Source: Micromonospora polyrhachis (GTDB lineage Bacteria > Actinomycetota > Actinomycetes > Mycobacteriales > Micromonosporaceae). From it: a stretch of 64,000 nt of DNA. This document shows positions 49,767 through 57,874 of this stretch, piece after piece; position 1 is the stretch's first letter; every line of letters begins with the position of its first letter. The notes beneath the pieces were generated by a model, which searched no databases, was not told the origin of the DNA, and was given only the letters and a program-made list of their open reading frames with translations. Made by a program: the position numbers and the translations under genes. The stretch spans positions 4,290,501 through 4,354,500 of the forward strand of contig NZ_JACHJW010000001.1 of NCBI RefSeq assembly GCF_014203835.1. The letters run 5' to 3'.

Positions 49767-50365
49767 CCGACCTTACGGTGCGGCGCGCCGAGCCGGCCGA
49801 CTTCGACGCCATCGGCCGGTTGACCGTCTCGGCGTACGCGGCGGACGGGCAGTTGGCCGGCGGGAACGGCTACGAGCGGGTGCTCGCCGACGTGCCGCCC
49901 CGGGCGCGCGAGGGCGAACTGCTGGTGGCCGCGGACGGCGGTACCGGGCAGGTGCTCGGCTCGGTGTTGTTCGTGCTGCCCGGCACGGCGTACGCGGAAC
50001 TCTCCGACCCCGGTGAGGCCGAGTTCCGGATGTTGGCGGTGGATCCCGCCGCCCAGGGGCGAGGCGTGGGTGCCACCCTGGTACGGGCCTGTATCCGCCG
50101 GGCGACCGAGCTGGGGTGCCGGGCGATCGTCATCTCCACCCGTAGTTTCTCCCTTCCGGCCCAGCGGCTCTACGCCCGGCTCGGATTTCAGCGGATGCCG
50201 GAGCGGGACTGGTCCCCGATGGCCGGGGTGGATCTGTTCGCCCTACGGTTGGACCTGGCCGGTCAGTCTGCGCCGCTGGACCTGGCCGGTCAGTCTGCGC
50301 CGCTGGACCTGGCTGGTCAGTCTTCGCCGGCTGGGTCGGGACCGATCCGATCGACCAGCTCGTAG
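49763..50365 (+). CDS. GNAT-family N-acetyltransferase
   Basis: A 200-residue GNAT. Motif A, which binds the acetyl-CoA pyrophosphate, reads FRMLAVDPAAQGRGVGATLVRACI; the C-terminal ALYARLGF-like segment (AQRLYARLGFQRM) completes the fold. It is coupled to the biotinyl-protein gene by a 4-bp overlap. The last 30 residues are three copies of LDLAGQSAP from a 27-bp repeat and run 49 bp into the convergent tetR gene. The substrate is unknown. Confidence 0.87.
   Translation: MTDLTVRRAEPADFDAIGRLTVSAYAADGQLAGGNGYERVLADVPPRAREGELLVAADGGTGQVLGSVLFVLPGTAYAELSDPGEAEFRMLAVDPAAQGRGVGATLVRACIRRATELGCRAIVISTRSFSLPAQRLYARLGFQRMPERDWSPMAGVDLFALRLDLAGQSAPLDLAGQSAPLDLAGQSSPAGSGPIRSTSS
50249..50329 (+). repeat. 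27-bp tandem repeat in the GNAT 3' end
   Basis: Three units of 27 bp (core GGACCTGGCCGGTCAGTCTG) start near 50249, 50276 and 50303 and encode LDLAGQSAP in frame. The third runs into the convergent tetR coding end. Confidence 0.8.
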
Positions 50366-50925
50366 GCGACCACCAACGCCAGTCGCTTCCGTTCCTCGTC
50401 AGTGATTCGTGACGTCTGCGGAGCGGACCAGCCGTGGTAGATGGCGAAGAGCGCCAGCCCAGCCCGCAGCTCGGCGCCGGGTGACTCGTCGCCCCGGGCG
50501 AGCAACCCGGCCAACTGTGCCAACTGGTCGCGCATCCGCTGCGCGGTGGTCAGGTGCGTGGCAGCGGTCTGGTTCTGTTCGAGGAACCGGACCGCCAGGG
50601 GAAGCCCGGTGGTGAAGAACCGGTCCGCGTAACCGGCGACGATCGCTCGCCGGCCCGGCGTGTCGACCGGTTGCTGCCGGGCCCAGGCGATCAGTTTGTC
50701 GAGGTCGGAGAGCCGGTCGTCGAGGTAGTTGTCGACGATTTCGTCCTTGCTCCGGAAGTGGTGGTAGAGCGCCGCCTTGGTCACCCCGAGCCGTTCGGCT
50801 ATCTCCCGCAGGGAGGTCCGCTCGTAACCCTGCTCGGTGAAGAGCTGTAGGGCGACGACCTGGATGCGGGACCGCGGGTCGGCTGGCTGGGCGGGTGCCC
50901 GGGGGTCGTCTGGGCGGATACTCAC
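50317..50925 (-). CDS. TetR-family transcriptional repressor
   Basis: A 202-residue TetR. The helix-turn-helix reads ALQLFTEQGYERTSLREIAERLGVTKAALYHHFRSKDEI, and the C-terminal ligand domain has a TetR_C-like pattern (FLEQNQTAATHLTTAQRMRDQL). GTG 50925 has GAGGAGAGG 4 nt upstream. It is divergent from the SIS-domain gene; a 14-bp palindrome lies between them. The ligand is unknown. Confidence 0.9.
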   Translation of the reverse strand: MSIRPDDPRAPAQPADPRSRIQVVALQLFTEQGYERTSLREIAERLGVTKAALYHHFRSKDEIVDNYLDDRLSDLDKLIAWARQQPVDTPGRRAIVAGYADRFFTTGLPLAVRFLEQNQTAATHLTTAQRMRDQLAQLAGLLARGDESPGAELRAGLALFAIYHGWSAPQTSRITDEERKRLALVVAYELVDRIGPDPAGED

Positions 50926-51125
50926 GAACCTCTCCTCGGCGGCTTCCGAACGGCCGACTAGTGCCGAACCTACCGCCGTGGCCACCGCGGCGGGCCCGCC
51001 CCGCCGGGTTTCCCGCCGGATGGGCGGGGCAGTCGACCATACCGACCTACGCCGGTGACCTAGTGCGCAAAGCTGTTCATTACGTTGCTCTTTCTGCTTC
51101 AATCGTGCAAGACTGCGCATGAAGC

Positions 51126-51139
51126 GCGCGATATCGCGC
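51126..51139. promoter_or_regulatory. 14-bp perfect palindrome GCGCGATATCGCGC
   Basis: Located 17-30 bp before the SIS gene start and 201 bp before tetR. It is a possible operator for the TetR or another regulator. GC-rich palindromes are common in this genome, so support is modest. Confidence 0.4.
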
Positions 51140-51155
51140 AGGACGGGAGGTTCTT

Positions 51156-52211
51156 GTGACACAGCCGGGTGCTGGCATGGCAGCGGACGTAGCTGAGCAG
51201 CCAGCGGGTTACGCACGACTGCTCGAACCGGAGCACGCGAACGCGATCGCGCAGGTCGCTGCGACCATCGCCGAACGTCGACCACGGCACGTCGTGTTCA
51301 CCGCCCGCGGCACCAGCGACCACGCCGCGCTCTACGCCGCCTACCTGACCGAGATCCGGCTCGGCCTGCCTGCCGGCCTGGCCTCGCCCAGCGCGATCAC
51401 GGTCTTCGGCGCCCGGCCCGACATGTCCGACGCGCTGGTCGTCGGGGTCAGCCAGAGCGGCGGCTCACCGGACCTGGCCGAGGTGCTGCGGGTGGCCCGC
51501 TCCACCGGCGCGTTGACCCTGGCGGTCACCAACAACCCGTCCTCGCCGTTGAACGAGGTCGCGGAACTCTCCGTGGACATCGCCGCCGGACACGAGCGGG
51601 CGGTCGCGGCCACCAAGACGTACACCGCCGAACTGCTGGCCCTGCTCATGCTGATCGAGGGCGTACGGACCGGCAACGGCGTACTCGACGCACCGGAGCG
51701 GGCCGCGCTCGCCACCCTGCCGGAGTTGGCGGCCCGTACCCTGGCCGACCCGACTCCGGGCGAGTTGGCATCCCGGTACCGCTTCGCCCGTCGACTGGTC
51801 ACCACCGGCCGTGGCTACGCCTACCCGACCGCGCGGGAGGCCGCCCTGAAACTGATGGAGACCTCCTATTTGCCGGCCCTCGCCTTCTCCGGGGCCGACC
51901 TGCTGCACGGTCCGCTGGCCATGGCCGACCCGGACGTACCGGTGCTCGCGGTCGTCGGATCGGGGCCAGGCGGGACGGCGATGCGCGAGGTCATCGCCCG
52001 GCTCGGCGAGCGCCGGGCCGACGTGGCCGTGATCGGCCCCGCCGACATCGACGGCGCCGCCGCCCGGATGCCGGTGCCGGAGGTGGACGAACGGTACGCC
52101 CCGCTGCTGGACATTCTGCCGTTGCAGCAGCTGGCCCTGTCCCTGGCGCTGGCCCGGGGGGAGGACCCGGACGCGCCGAGGGGCCTGAAGAAGGTCACCG
52201 CGACCCGCTGA
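51156..52211 (+). CDS. SIS-domain sugar isomerase/deaminase (GlmS C-terminal-like)
   Basis: A 351-residue protein with two SIS domains as in the isomerase half of GlmS and in NagB-II/AgaS. Domain 1: VVFTARGTSDHAALYAAYL and VGVSQSGGSPDLAEVLR; domain 2: LVTTGRGYAYPTAREAALKLMET and GADLLHGPLAM. It lacks the glutaminase domain, so glucosamine-6-phosphate deaminase or isomerase activity is likely. GTG 51156 follows GGGAGG. The TGA is part of a duplicated 24-bp unit. Confidence 0.88.
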   Translation: MTQPGAGMAADVAEQPAGYARLLEPEHANAIAQVAATIAERRPRHVVFTARGTSDHAALYAAYLTEIRLGLPAGLASPSAITVFGARPDMSDALVVGVSQSGGSPDLAEVLRVARSTGALTLAVTNNPSSPLNEVAELSVDIAAGHERAVAATKTYTAELLALLMLIEGVRTGNGVLDAPERAALATLPELAARTLADPTPGELASRYRFARRLVTTGRGYAYPTAREAALKLMETSYLPALAFSGADLLHGPLAMADPDVPVLAVVGSGPGGTAMREVIARLGERRADVAVIGPADIDGAAARMPVPEVDERYAPLLDILPLQQLALSLALARGEDPDAPRGLKKVTATR

Positions 52212-52251
52212 CGTGAGGTCTCTCCGGCCCGCTGACGTGAGGCCACCGCAG
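52204..52251 (+). repeat. 24-bp duplication spanning the SIS stop codon
   Basis: CCCGCTGACGTGAGG at 52204 recurs at 52228. The gene's TGA (52209-52211) is in the first copy. Confidence 0.6.
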
Positions 52252-52283
52252 CCCGGTGGCCCGGTCGTGGCAGGCTAGCCCTC

Positions 52284-53846
52284 GTGTCCACGCTGCGTGA
52301 CCTCGCCGAGGAGCACACCAGTCTCCGCCCGGCCGACATCGACCATCTGCACCGGGTCGCCGGCGACTGGCAGTTGCTCTCCGACCTGTCCTTCGCCGAT
52401 CTGCTGCTCTGGGTGCCGGTCGGCGGGGACGACGACGCCTTCCTCTGTGTCGCCCAGGTACGCCCGACCACCGCGCCGACGGCGTACCTGGACGACCAGG
52501 TCGGGCGGATCGTCGGCGGGCCGGAGGTGGCCCACCTGGGCATCGCCTACCGGCAGGCCCGGATCTGGCGGGAGGGCGACCCGGTCTGGTACGGGGACAC
52601 CCCCGCCCGGCACGAGGCGATCCCGGTCCGGCTCCGTACCGCCGCCGGGGAGGCCGGCGAGGTCATCGCGGTGGTGGGTCGGGACACCAACCTGTCCACC
52701 GCGCGTACCCCGAGCCAACTGGAACTCAACTATCTGACCACCGCCGACGACCTGGCGCAGATGGTCGCCGACGGCACGTTCCCGCCGCCCCGGCACCCCG
52801 GCGAGACCACCTCCGCGCCCCGGGTCGGCGACGGTCTGGTCCGGCTGGACGCCAGCGGCAAGGTCACCTATGCCAGCCCGAACGCCCAGTCCGCCTACCG
52901 GCGGCTCGGCTTCGCCTCCCATCTGGTCGGGGAGGACCTGTCCGCGCTCAACACCCGGCTCGCCGCCGATCCGCTGGACGGCACCGACGCCGGCAACCGG
53001 GTGCTCGCCGCGCTGCGCGGCGAGGCCCCACCCCGCAAGGAGATCGATGCGCGGGGAGCCACCATGCTGACCCGCGCACTGCCGCTGATGCCGGCCGGGG
53101 TGCCGATCGGGGCACTGGTCCTGGTCCGGGACATCACCGAGGTACGTCGACGCGACCGCGCACTGATCACCAAGGACGCCACCATCCGGGAGATCCACCA
53201 CCGGGTGAAGAACAACCTGCAGACCGTCGCCGCGCTGCTGCGGTTGCAGGCCCGTCGGGTCGGCATCCCGGCCGCCAAGGCGGCGCTGGAGGAGTCCGTA
53301 CGCCGGGTCGCCTCGATCGCGTTGGTACACGAGACCCTCTCCATGTCCAGCGACGAGGTGGTGGAGTTCGACGGGATCGTCGACCGGGTGGCCGCCGCCG
53401 CCAGCGAGGTGGCCGCCACCGAGTCCACGGTGCGGATGCGCCGGGACGGCACGTTCGGCGTACTGCCCGCCGAGATCGCCACGTCGCTGGTGATGGTGCT
53501 CAACGAGCTGCTGCTCAACGCGGTCGAGCACGGCTTTCCTCCGGCCGGCGAGACGGCTGGCGAGACGGCTGGCGAGCCGAGTGACGCCCCGGTCGCCGAG
53601 CCGGCCGAGGTCGTCGTCTCGGCCCACCGGTTCCGCAAGCAGTTACACGTCTGCGTCGCCGACAACGGTCGCGGCCTGCCCGCCGACTTCGACTCCGAAC
53701 GCAGTGGCCGACTGGGGCTCCAGATCGTCCGGGCCCTGGCCACCGGTGAGCTACGGGGCACCATCGAGCTGCGTAACCGGGAGAGCGGGGGCGGAACCGA
53801 GGCGGTGCTCGTCGTCCCGCTCGGAAACGCGGCAAGACCCCGCTGA
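52284..53846 (+). CDS. pdtaS: Sensor histidine kinase PdtaS
   Basis: A 520-residue cytoplasmic kinase with an N-terminal GAF-like domain, a PAS domain (VRLDASGKVTYASPNAQSAYRRLGF) and a HisKA_2/HWE-type core. The phosphoacceptor motif REIHHRVKNNLQTVAALLRLQ places the histidine near residue 304; GHKL motifs VLNELLLNAVEHGF and DNGRGLPADF follow. PdtaS signals to the RNA-binding response regulator PdtaR, which is not in this window. GTG 52284 is used. The position next to the sigR cluster matches Rv3220c. Confidence 0.9.
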   Translation: MSTLRDLAEEHTSLRPADIDHLHRVAGDWQLLSDLSFADLLLWVPVGGDDDAFLCVAQVRPTTAPTAYLDDQVGRIVGGPEVAHLGIAYRQARIWREGDPVWYGDTPARHEAIPVRLRTAAGEAGEVIAVVGRDTNLSTARTPSQLELNYLTTADDLAQMVADGTFPPPRHPGETTSAPRVGDGLVRLDASGKVTYASPNAQSAYRRLGFASHLVGEDLSALNTRLAADPLDGTDAGNRVLAALRGEAPPRKEIDARGATMLTRALPLMPAGVPIGALVLVRDITEVRRRDRALITKDATIREIHHRVKNNLQTVAALLRLQARRVGIPAAKAALEESVRRVASIALVHETLSMSSDEVVEFDGIVDRVAAAASEVAATESTVRMRRDGTFGVLPAEIATSLVMVLNELLLNAVEHGFPPAGETAGETAGEPSDAPVAEPAEVVVSAHRFRKQLHVCVADNGRGLPADFDSERSGRLGLQIVRALATGELRGTIELRNRESGGGTEAVLVVPLGNAARPR

Positions 53847-53869
53847 GTGGCCCGGAACCCGAGCGCCAG

Positions 53870-54006
53870 TCAGCTGACGGGCCGGGTAGCAGGGCGGCGT
53901 CAGCTGACGGGTCGGGTGAGCAGGGCGGCGTCAGCTGACGGGCCGGGTGAGCAGGGCGGCGTCAGCTGACGGGCCGGGTGAGCAGGGCGGCGTCAGCTGA
54001 CGGGCC
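53870..54006 (-). repeat. 31-bp tandem repeat spanning the GT39-like stop codon
   Basis: TCAGCTGACGG starts at 53870, 53900, 53931, 53962 and 53993. On the minus strand each unit reads CCTGCTCACCCGGCCCGTCAG-CTGA (one copy has a 1-bp deletion), which is the gene's final LLTRPVS plus stop. The real stop is in the 53993 copy. Confidence 0.85.
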
Positions 54007-55489
54007 GGGTGAGCAGGGCGACGGTCAGCCCCGGCACGGTCCACACCCGACTGGCCGGGAACTCCGTCCGCAGTGCGTTCGCCTTCGGCTCGGGCAACCC
54101 GCGCAGCGGATCCGTCTTTTCCCCGATCACCAGCAACCAGACCCGCTCCACCGAGGCGAGACATCGGGCCGGCTGGTCGCACTCGGTGGCCCACAGGTCG
54201 GCCCGGTCCAGCTGGTCACGGCTGGCCAGTACGTCCCGGGGTCGGTCCGTACCGAGGTGGTAGGCGGTCGCGATGTCGAGAAACTTCCATCCGGTACGCG
54301 GCGAGTAGACGATTCCGTCGCCGGGCTGCTGGTGGTGCGCGATGATCCGGGCCGCACCCCGGTAGTCGATCGGCGCCGAGCGTGGCCACTCGTGGGTCCG
54401 CCGGAGGCTGGCCTGCTCCGGGGTGCCGAGCAGACCGGTGACCGCGACGATCGCCAGTGCCCACGGCAGCCGGATCGTGGCGAGCACGTCGGCGGCGAGT
54501 AGACAGACGAAGGGCACCGTGAAGACGAGGTAACGCGGCACCCACAGCGGGGTGACCAGCCCACCGACGAAGAGCAGCACCACCGGCAGCACCGCGCAGA
54601 GGCCGAGGGCGACTCCCCACCGACCTCGGCTGACCAGGGCGACCGCCGCCAACCCGACCAGCAGACCGCCGACCACACCGGCCTGCGTGACGGCACCGGG
54701 GAGCCCGGGCAGTTCCAGGACGCCCGGTTTGTCGACCCAGTCGAGCTGCTGGTCCTGCTGGCTCCGCCCCAGCAGGGCCAGCGGAGCCAGTGCCAGTCCG
54801 ACCGGCAACACGGTGACCAGCCAGCGCAGCGGTAGTCGGCGGTCACCGGCGGCCCGCCAGGCGAGCAGGACAGCGGCGGCATGACCGGCGATCAGGACCA
54901 CCGCCACCAGATGTGCCAGCCCCAACCCGAGCACCGCCAACGCATAGCTGGCCCACCGGGGCCAGCTCGGTCGCCGTACCGCGCCGACCAGGAGCAGCGT
55001 GGCCAGGACCGCGAAGAAGGTGGCGAAGGCGTACGGCCGGGCCTCCTGCCCGTACCGGGAGGTGCTGGGCACTACGGCGAAGAGCAGCCCGGCGATCAGG
55101 CCGGTACGGGCACTGAACAGCCGCTCGCCGAGTACGGCGATCAGCCCCGCCGCCCCGGCCATGGCCAGGATGGTGGGGAGTCGCATGGCCAGTACGGAAT
55201 CGCCGAAGAGCTGGATCCAGCCGTGCATGAGCAGGTAGTAGGGGGCACTGACCCCGTCGATGTTGCCGGCCATCCGGAGCAGGTCACCGAGGGGGCGGCT
55301 GGCGGCACTCCAGGTGGCCAGTTCGTCGCGCCAGAGTTGGGCTCGGTCGGCCTGCACCAGGGTGACCGCCAGCGTCGACAGCACCGGCCAGAGCCACACG
55401 GTACGGCGCAGGAAGCGGGGTAGGTCAGCCTCGGCCCCGTCGGTGCGGGTCGACGCCCTCACCGGTCCGGCTCGGGAGCAGGTGGTCAT
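53993..55489 (-). CDS. Membrane glycosyltransferase, GT39/ArnT-like
   Basis: A 498-residue integral membrane protein with about ten transmembrane helices and, in the first extracytoplasmic loop, the acidic motif RDELATW (DE) typical of GT-C mannosyl- and arabinosyltransferases that use polyprenyl-phosphate sugars. The C-terminal 130 residues form a soluble extracytoplasmic domain. ATG 55489 is preferred to TTG 55504. The gene is divergent from the sulfur operon. Confidence 0.85.
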   Translation of the reverse strand: MTTCSRAGPVRASTRTDGAEADLPRFLRRTVWLWPVLSTLAVTLVQADRAQLWRDELATWSAASRPLGDLLRMAGNIDGVSAPYYLLMHGWIQLFGDSVLAMRLPTILAMAGAAGLIAVLGERLFSARTGLIAGLLFAVVPSTSRYGQEARPYAFATFFAVLATLLLVGAVRRPSWPRWASYALAVLGLGLAHLVAVVLIAGHAAAVLLAWRAAGDRRLPLRWLVTVLPVGLALAPLALLGRSQQDQQLDWVDKPGVLELPGLPGAVTQAGVVGGLLVGLAAVALVSRGRWGVALGLCAVLPVVLLFVGGLVTPLWVPRYLVFTVPFVCLLAADVLATIRLPWALAIVAVTGLLGTPEQASLRRTHEWPRSAPIDYRGAARIIAHHQQPGDGIVYSPRTGWKFLDIATAYHLGTDRPRDVLASRDQLDRADLWATECDQPARCLASVERVWLLVIGEKTDPLRGLPEPKANALRTEFPASRVWTVPGLTVALLTRPVS

Positions 55490-55684
55490 CGATAGCCCGT
55501 CCAATCGTCGTCACCACAAAGTCACCCGATGTGACAACGTGTCAACGAGTGGGTGCGGTGGCGGGCAGACGGCGTTTCATCTCGCAACTGCCGCGGTTTC
55601 TACCGACGGGGTGGGTCGTTCATCGGTCGCCCGTGATGTGGGAGCTACTGGCCGGGGCACGGGGGGTGTGACAGCATGGCGGAC

Positions 55685-55771
55685 ATGACCGCCGCCGTTG
55701 ACCGTCGCTTCGTGGCCCGCCGCCACGTCGACTACGGCCGCGTGCGTAGCGCGATCTGTCCGGCTCACTAG
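55685..55771 (+). CDS. Cysteine-type leader peptide of the sulfite-assimilation operon
   Basis: A 28-codon frame from ATG 55685 to TAG 55771, reading ...FVARRHVDYGRVRSAICPAH at its end. The RRHVDxxRVxSAxC pattern matches short actinobacterial leader peptides that I recall upstream of sulfur-assimilation operons. A single cysteine codon (TGT, residue 25) close to the stop would let the ribosome sense Cys-tRNA. Two hairpins follow before sir. The ribosome-binding site is weak (GGCGG). The coding call is good; the sensing role is inferred. Confidence 0.72.
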   Translation: MTAAVDRRFVARRHVDYGRVRSAICPAH

Positions 55772-55794
55772 ACGCCGCCCGACCCATCTGTCCG

Positions 55795-55852
55795 GGCGCG
55801 CCCTCGCGCCGGCTTCACCGACACCGTCGTCCGCAGCCTCGACAGCGAGGCT
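55795..55852 (+). promoter_or_regulatory. Two hairpins between leader peptide and sir
   Basis: GGCGCG/CGCGCC (55795-55800, 55805-55810) and AGCCTCG/CGAGGCT (55835-55841, 55846-55852), each with a 4-nt loop. There is no T-run. They could act in attenuation or hide the sir ribosome-binding site region. Confidence 0.4.
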
Positions 55853-55911
55853 GGCCGTCGCCTCCGCGCGCCACACCCAGCGATTTGTCACAGCAGACGG
55901 AGGACGCCGCG

Positions 55912-57642
55912 ATGGCGGTCAGTAGCAGCACCCCAGCACCGCCCGACACCGCCGGCGCTCCGGCCCCTCCGGCCCGCTCGGCCCGCTCGGCCCGTCGGGT
56001 CAGGGGCGAGGGGCAGTGGGCGCTCGGTCACCGAGAACCGCTCAACCCCAATGAGCGAACCAAGGCCGACGATGATCCGCTCAACGTGCGGGCCCGGATC
56101 GAGAACATCTACGCGCATCGCGGTTTCGCCGCCATCGACCCCAGCGACCTGCGGGGCCGGTTCCGGTGGTGGGGGCTCTACACGCAGCGCAAGGCCGGCA
56201 TCGACGGCGGCCGTACCGCCGTGCTCGAACCGCACGAACTCGAAGACGAGTACTTCATGCTCCGGATCCGGATCGACGGCGGGCAGCTCGACCTCGACCA
56301 GTTGCGGACCATCGCCGACGTCTCCCGCCGCTACGGCCGGGACACCGCTGACATCACCGACCGGCAGAACATTCAGCTGCACTGGGTACGCGTCGAGGAC
56401 ATGCCGGCGATCTGGCGTCAGCTGGAGGCGGTCGGGCTGCAGACCACCGAGGCGTGTGGGGACTGCCCCCGGGTGGTGCTGGGCAGCCCGGTCGCCGGGG
56501 TGGCCGAGGCGGAGGTGCTCGACCCGACCTCGGCGGTCGACGAGATCGTCCGGCGGTACGTGGGCAACCAGGACTTCTCCAACCTGCCCCGCAAGTTCAA
56601 GACATCGATCTCCTGGCTGGTCGACACCCCGTACGAGACCAACGACATCGCCCTCCTCGGTGTCGATCACCCCGAGCACGGCCCCGGGTTCGACCTCTGG
56701 GTCGGCGGCGGCCTGGCCACCAACCCGATGCTCGCCAAGCGGCTCGGAGTCTGGGTGCCGCTGGCCGAGGTGCCGGACATCTGGGCCGGGGTGGTGGGGA
56801 TCTTCCGGGACTACGGCTATCGCCGGCTGCGCAACCGGGCACGGCTCAAGTTTCTGGTCGCAGACTGGGGAGTCGAGCGGTTCCGGGAGGTACTGGAGAG
56901 GGAGTACCTCGGTCGGCGCCTGCTCGACGGGCCGCCGCCGGTGCTACCGGAGAAGCCGATCGACCACGTCGGCGTGCACCGGCAGCGCGACGGGCGCTAC
57001 TACGTCGGGGCCGCCCCGGTGGTCGGCCGGACCTCCGGGACCCAGCTCGCCCAACTCGCCGACGTGGTGGCCGCGCACGGCAGCGGGCGGGTACGGCTGA
57101 CGCCGTACCAGAAGTTGCTGGTCCTGGACGTCCCGGCGGACCGGACCGAATCGCTGGTCACCGCCCTGGGCGGGATTGGGTTGGCGGCGCGGCCGTCGAC
57201 CTGGCGGCGGGGCACCATGGCCTGCACCGGCATCGAGTACTGCAAGCTCGCCATCGTCGAGACCAAGGCGCGGGGCCAGGAACTGGTGGAGCGGCTGGAG
57301 GAGCGGCTACGCGAGTTCGACGCCGACATCTCGATCCACATCAACGGTTGTCCGAACGCGTGTGCGCGTACCCAGACCGCCGACATCGGGCTCAAGGGGC
57401 AGCTCGTGGTCGGCCCGGACGGCCGGCAGGTGGAGGGCTTCCAGGTGCACCTGGGCGGTGGGCTGGGCATGGCGCAGGGGCAGACCGCCGGCTTCGGCCG
57501 GAAGGTACGGGGACTGAAGACCACCGCCGAGGAGTTGCCCGGGTACGTCGAGCGGCTGGCCCGCCGTTATCTGGCCGCCCGTTCGACGGGTGAGTCGTTC
57601 GCCCAGTGGGTCGTCCGGGCCGACGAGGCGGAGCTGCGGTGA
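55912..57642 (+). CDS. sir: Ferredoxin-dependent sulfite reductase (NirA/SirA type)
   Basis: A 576-residue siroheme/4Fe-4S reductase that turns sulfite into sulfide. Cluster and siroheme ligands are CTGIEYCKLAIVE and NGCPNACAR. The Tyr (RWWGLYTQR) and Cys (ACGDCPRV) that form the Tyr-Cys crosslink in M. tuberculosis NirA are both present, favouring sulfite over nitrite. ATG 55912 has GGAGG 8 nt upstream. It is followed by a zinc ribbon, cysH and a chelatase for siroheme. The stop codon lies in a tandem repeat. Confidence 0.92.
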   Translation: MAVSSSTPAPPDTAGAPAPPARSARSARRVRGEGQWALGHREPLNPNERTKADDDPLNVRARIENIYAHRGFAAIDPSDLRGRFRWWGLYTQRKAGIDGGRTAVLEPHELEDEYFMLRIRIDGGQLDLDQLRTIADVSRRYGRDTADITDRQNIQLHWVRVEDMPAIWRQLEAVGLQTTEACGDCPRVVLGSPVAGVAEAEVLDPTSAVDEIVRRYVGNQDFSNLPRKFKTSISWLVDTPYETNDIALLGVDHPEHGPGFDLWVGGGLATNPMLAKRLGVWVPLAEVPDIWAGVVGIFRDYGYRRLRNRARLKFLVADWGVERFREVLEREYLGRRLLDGPPPVLPEKPIDHVGVHRQRDGRYYVGAAPVVGRTSGTQLAQLADVVAAHGSGRVRLTPYQKLLVLDVPADRTESLVTALGGIGLAARPSTWRRGTMACTGIEYCKLAIVETKARGQELVERLEERLREFDADISIHINGCPNACARTQTADIGLKGQLVVGPDGRQVEGFQVHLGGGLGMAQGQTAGFGRKVRGLKTTAEELPGYVERLARRYLAARSTGESFAQWVVRADEAELR

Positions 57643-57705
57643 CCGGGCGGAGGAAAGCCGCGGTGGTGACCGGGCGGAGGAAAGCCGCGGCGACCGGGCG
57701 GGTGG
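57636..57705 (+). repeat. 24-27-bp tandem repeat spanning the sir stop codon
   Basis: Units at 57636-57659, 57660-57686 and 57687-57705 (partial), core TGACCGGGCGGAGGAAAGCC. The sir TGA (57640-57642) is in unit 1 and a TGA is kept in unit 2. The copied GGAGGAAAG could also provide a ribosome-binding site. Confidence 0.7.
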
Positions 57706-57712
57706 TGTCGCC

Positions 57713-57874
57713 ATGAGTGGGGAGACCCGAGCCGCGCCGCTGTACTGCCCGTACTGCGGTGAGGAGGACCTGCGGCCGCACGACGGGGCGCATGGTGCCT
57801 GGGAGTGCCATGCCTGTGCCCGGGTCTTCTCGGTGCGGTTCTCCGGTCTGCTGCCCCGGAAGGTGGAGCGATGA
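57713..57874 (+). CDS. Small zinc-ribbon protein between sir and cysH
   Basis: A 53-residue protein with two CxxC knuckles, YCPYCGEED and ECHACARVF, 19 residues apart, and a basic end (LLPRKVER). ATG 57713 is the start; the stop overlaps the cysH ATG (ATGA), so it is part of the operon. I recall similar small proteins beside actinobacterial cysH genes. An iron-sulfur or zinc chaperone or electron-transfer role is possible but unproven. Confidence 0.72.
   Translation: MSGETRAAPLYCPYCGEEDLRPHDGAHGAWECHACARVFSVRFSGLLPRKVER

Noticed and set aside
53870-54006. Regular repeats considered as a CRISPR array
   Set aside because: Units are strictly tandem without unique spacers, and the unit equals the gene end including its stop codon.
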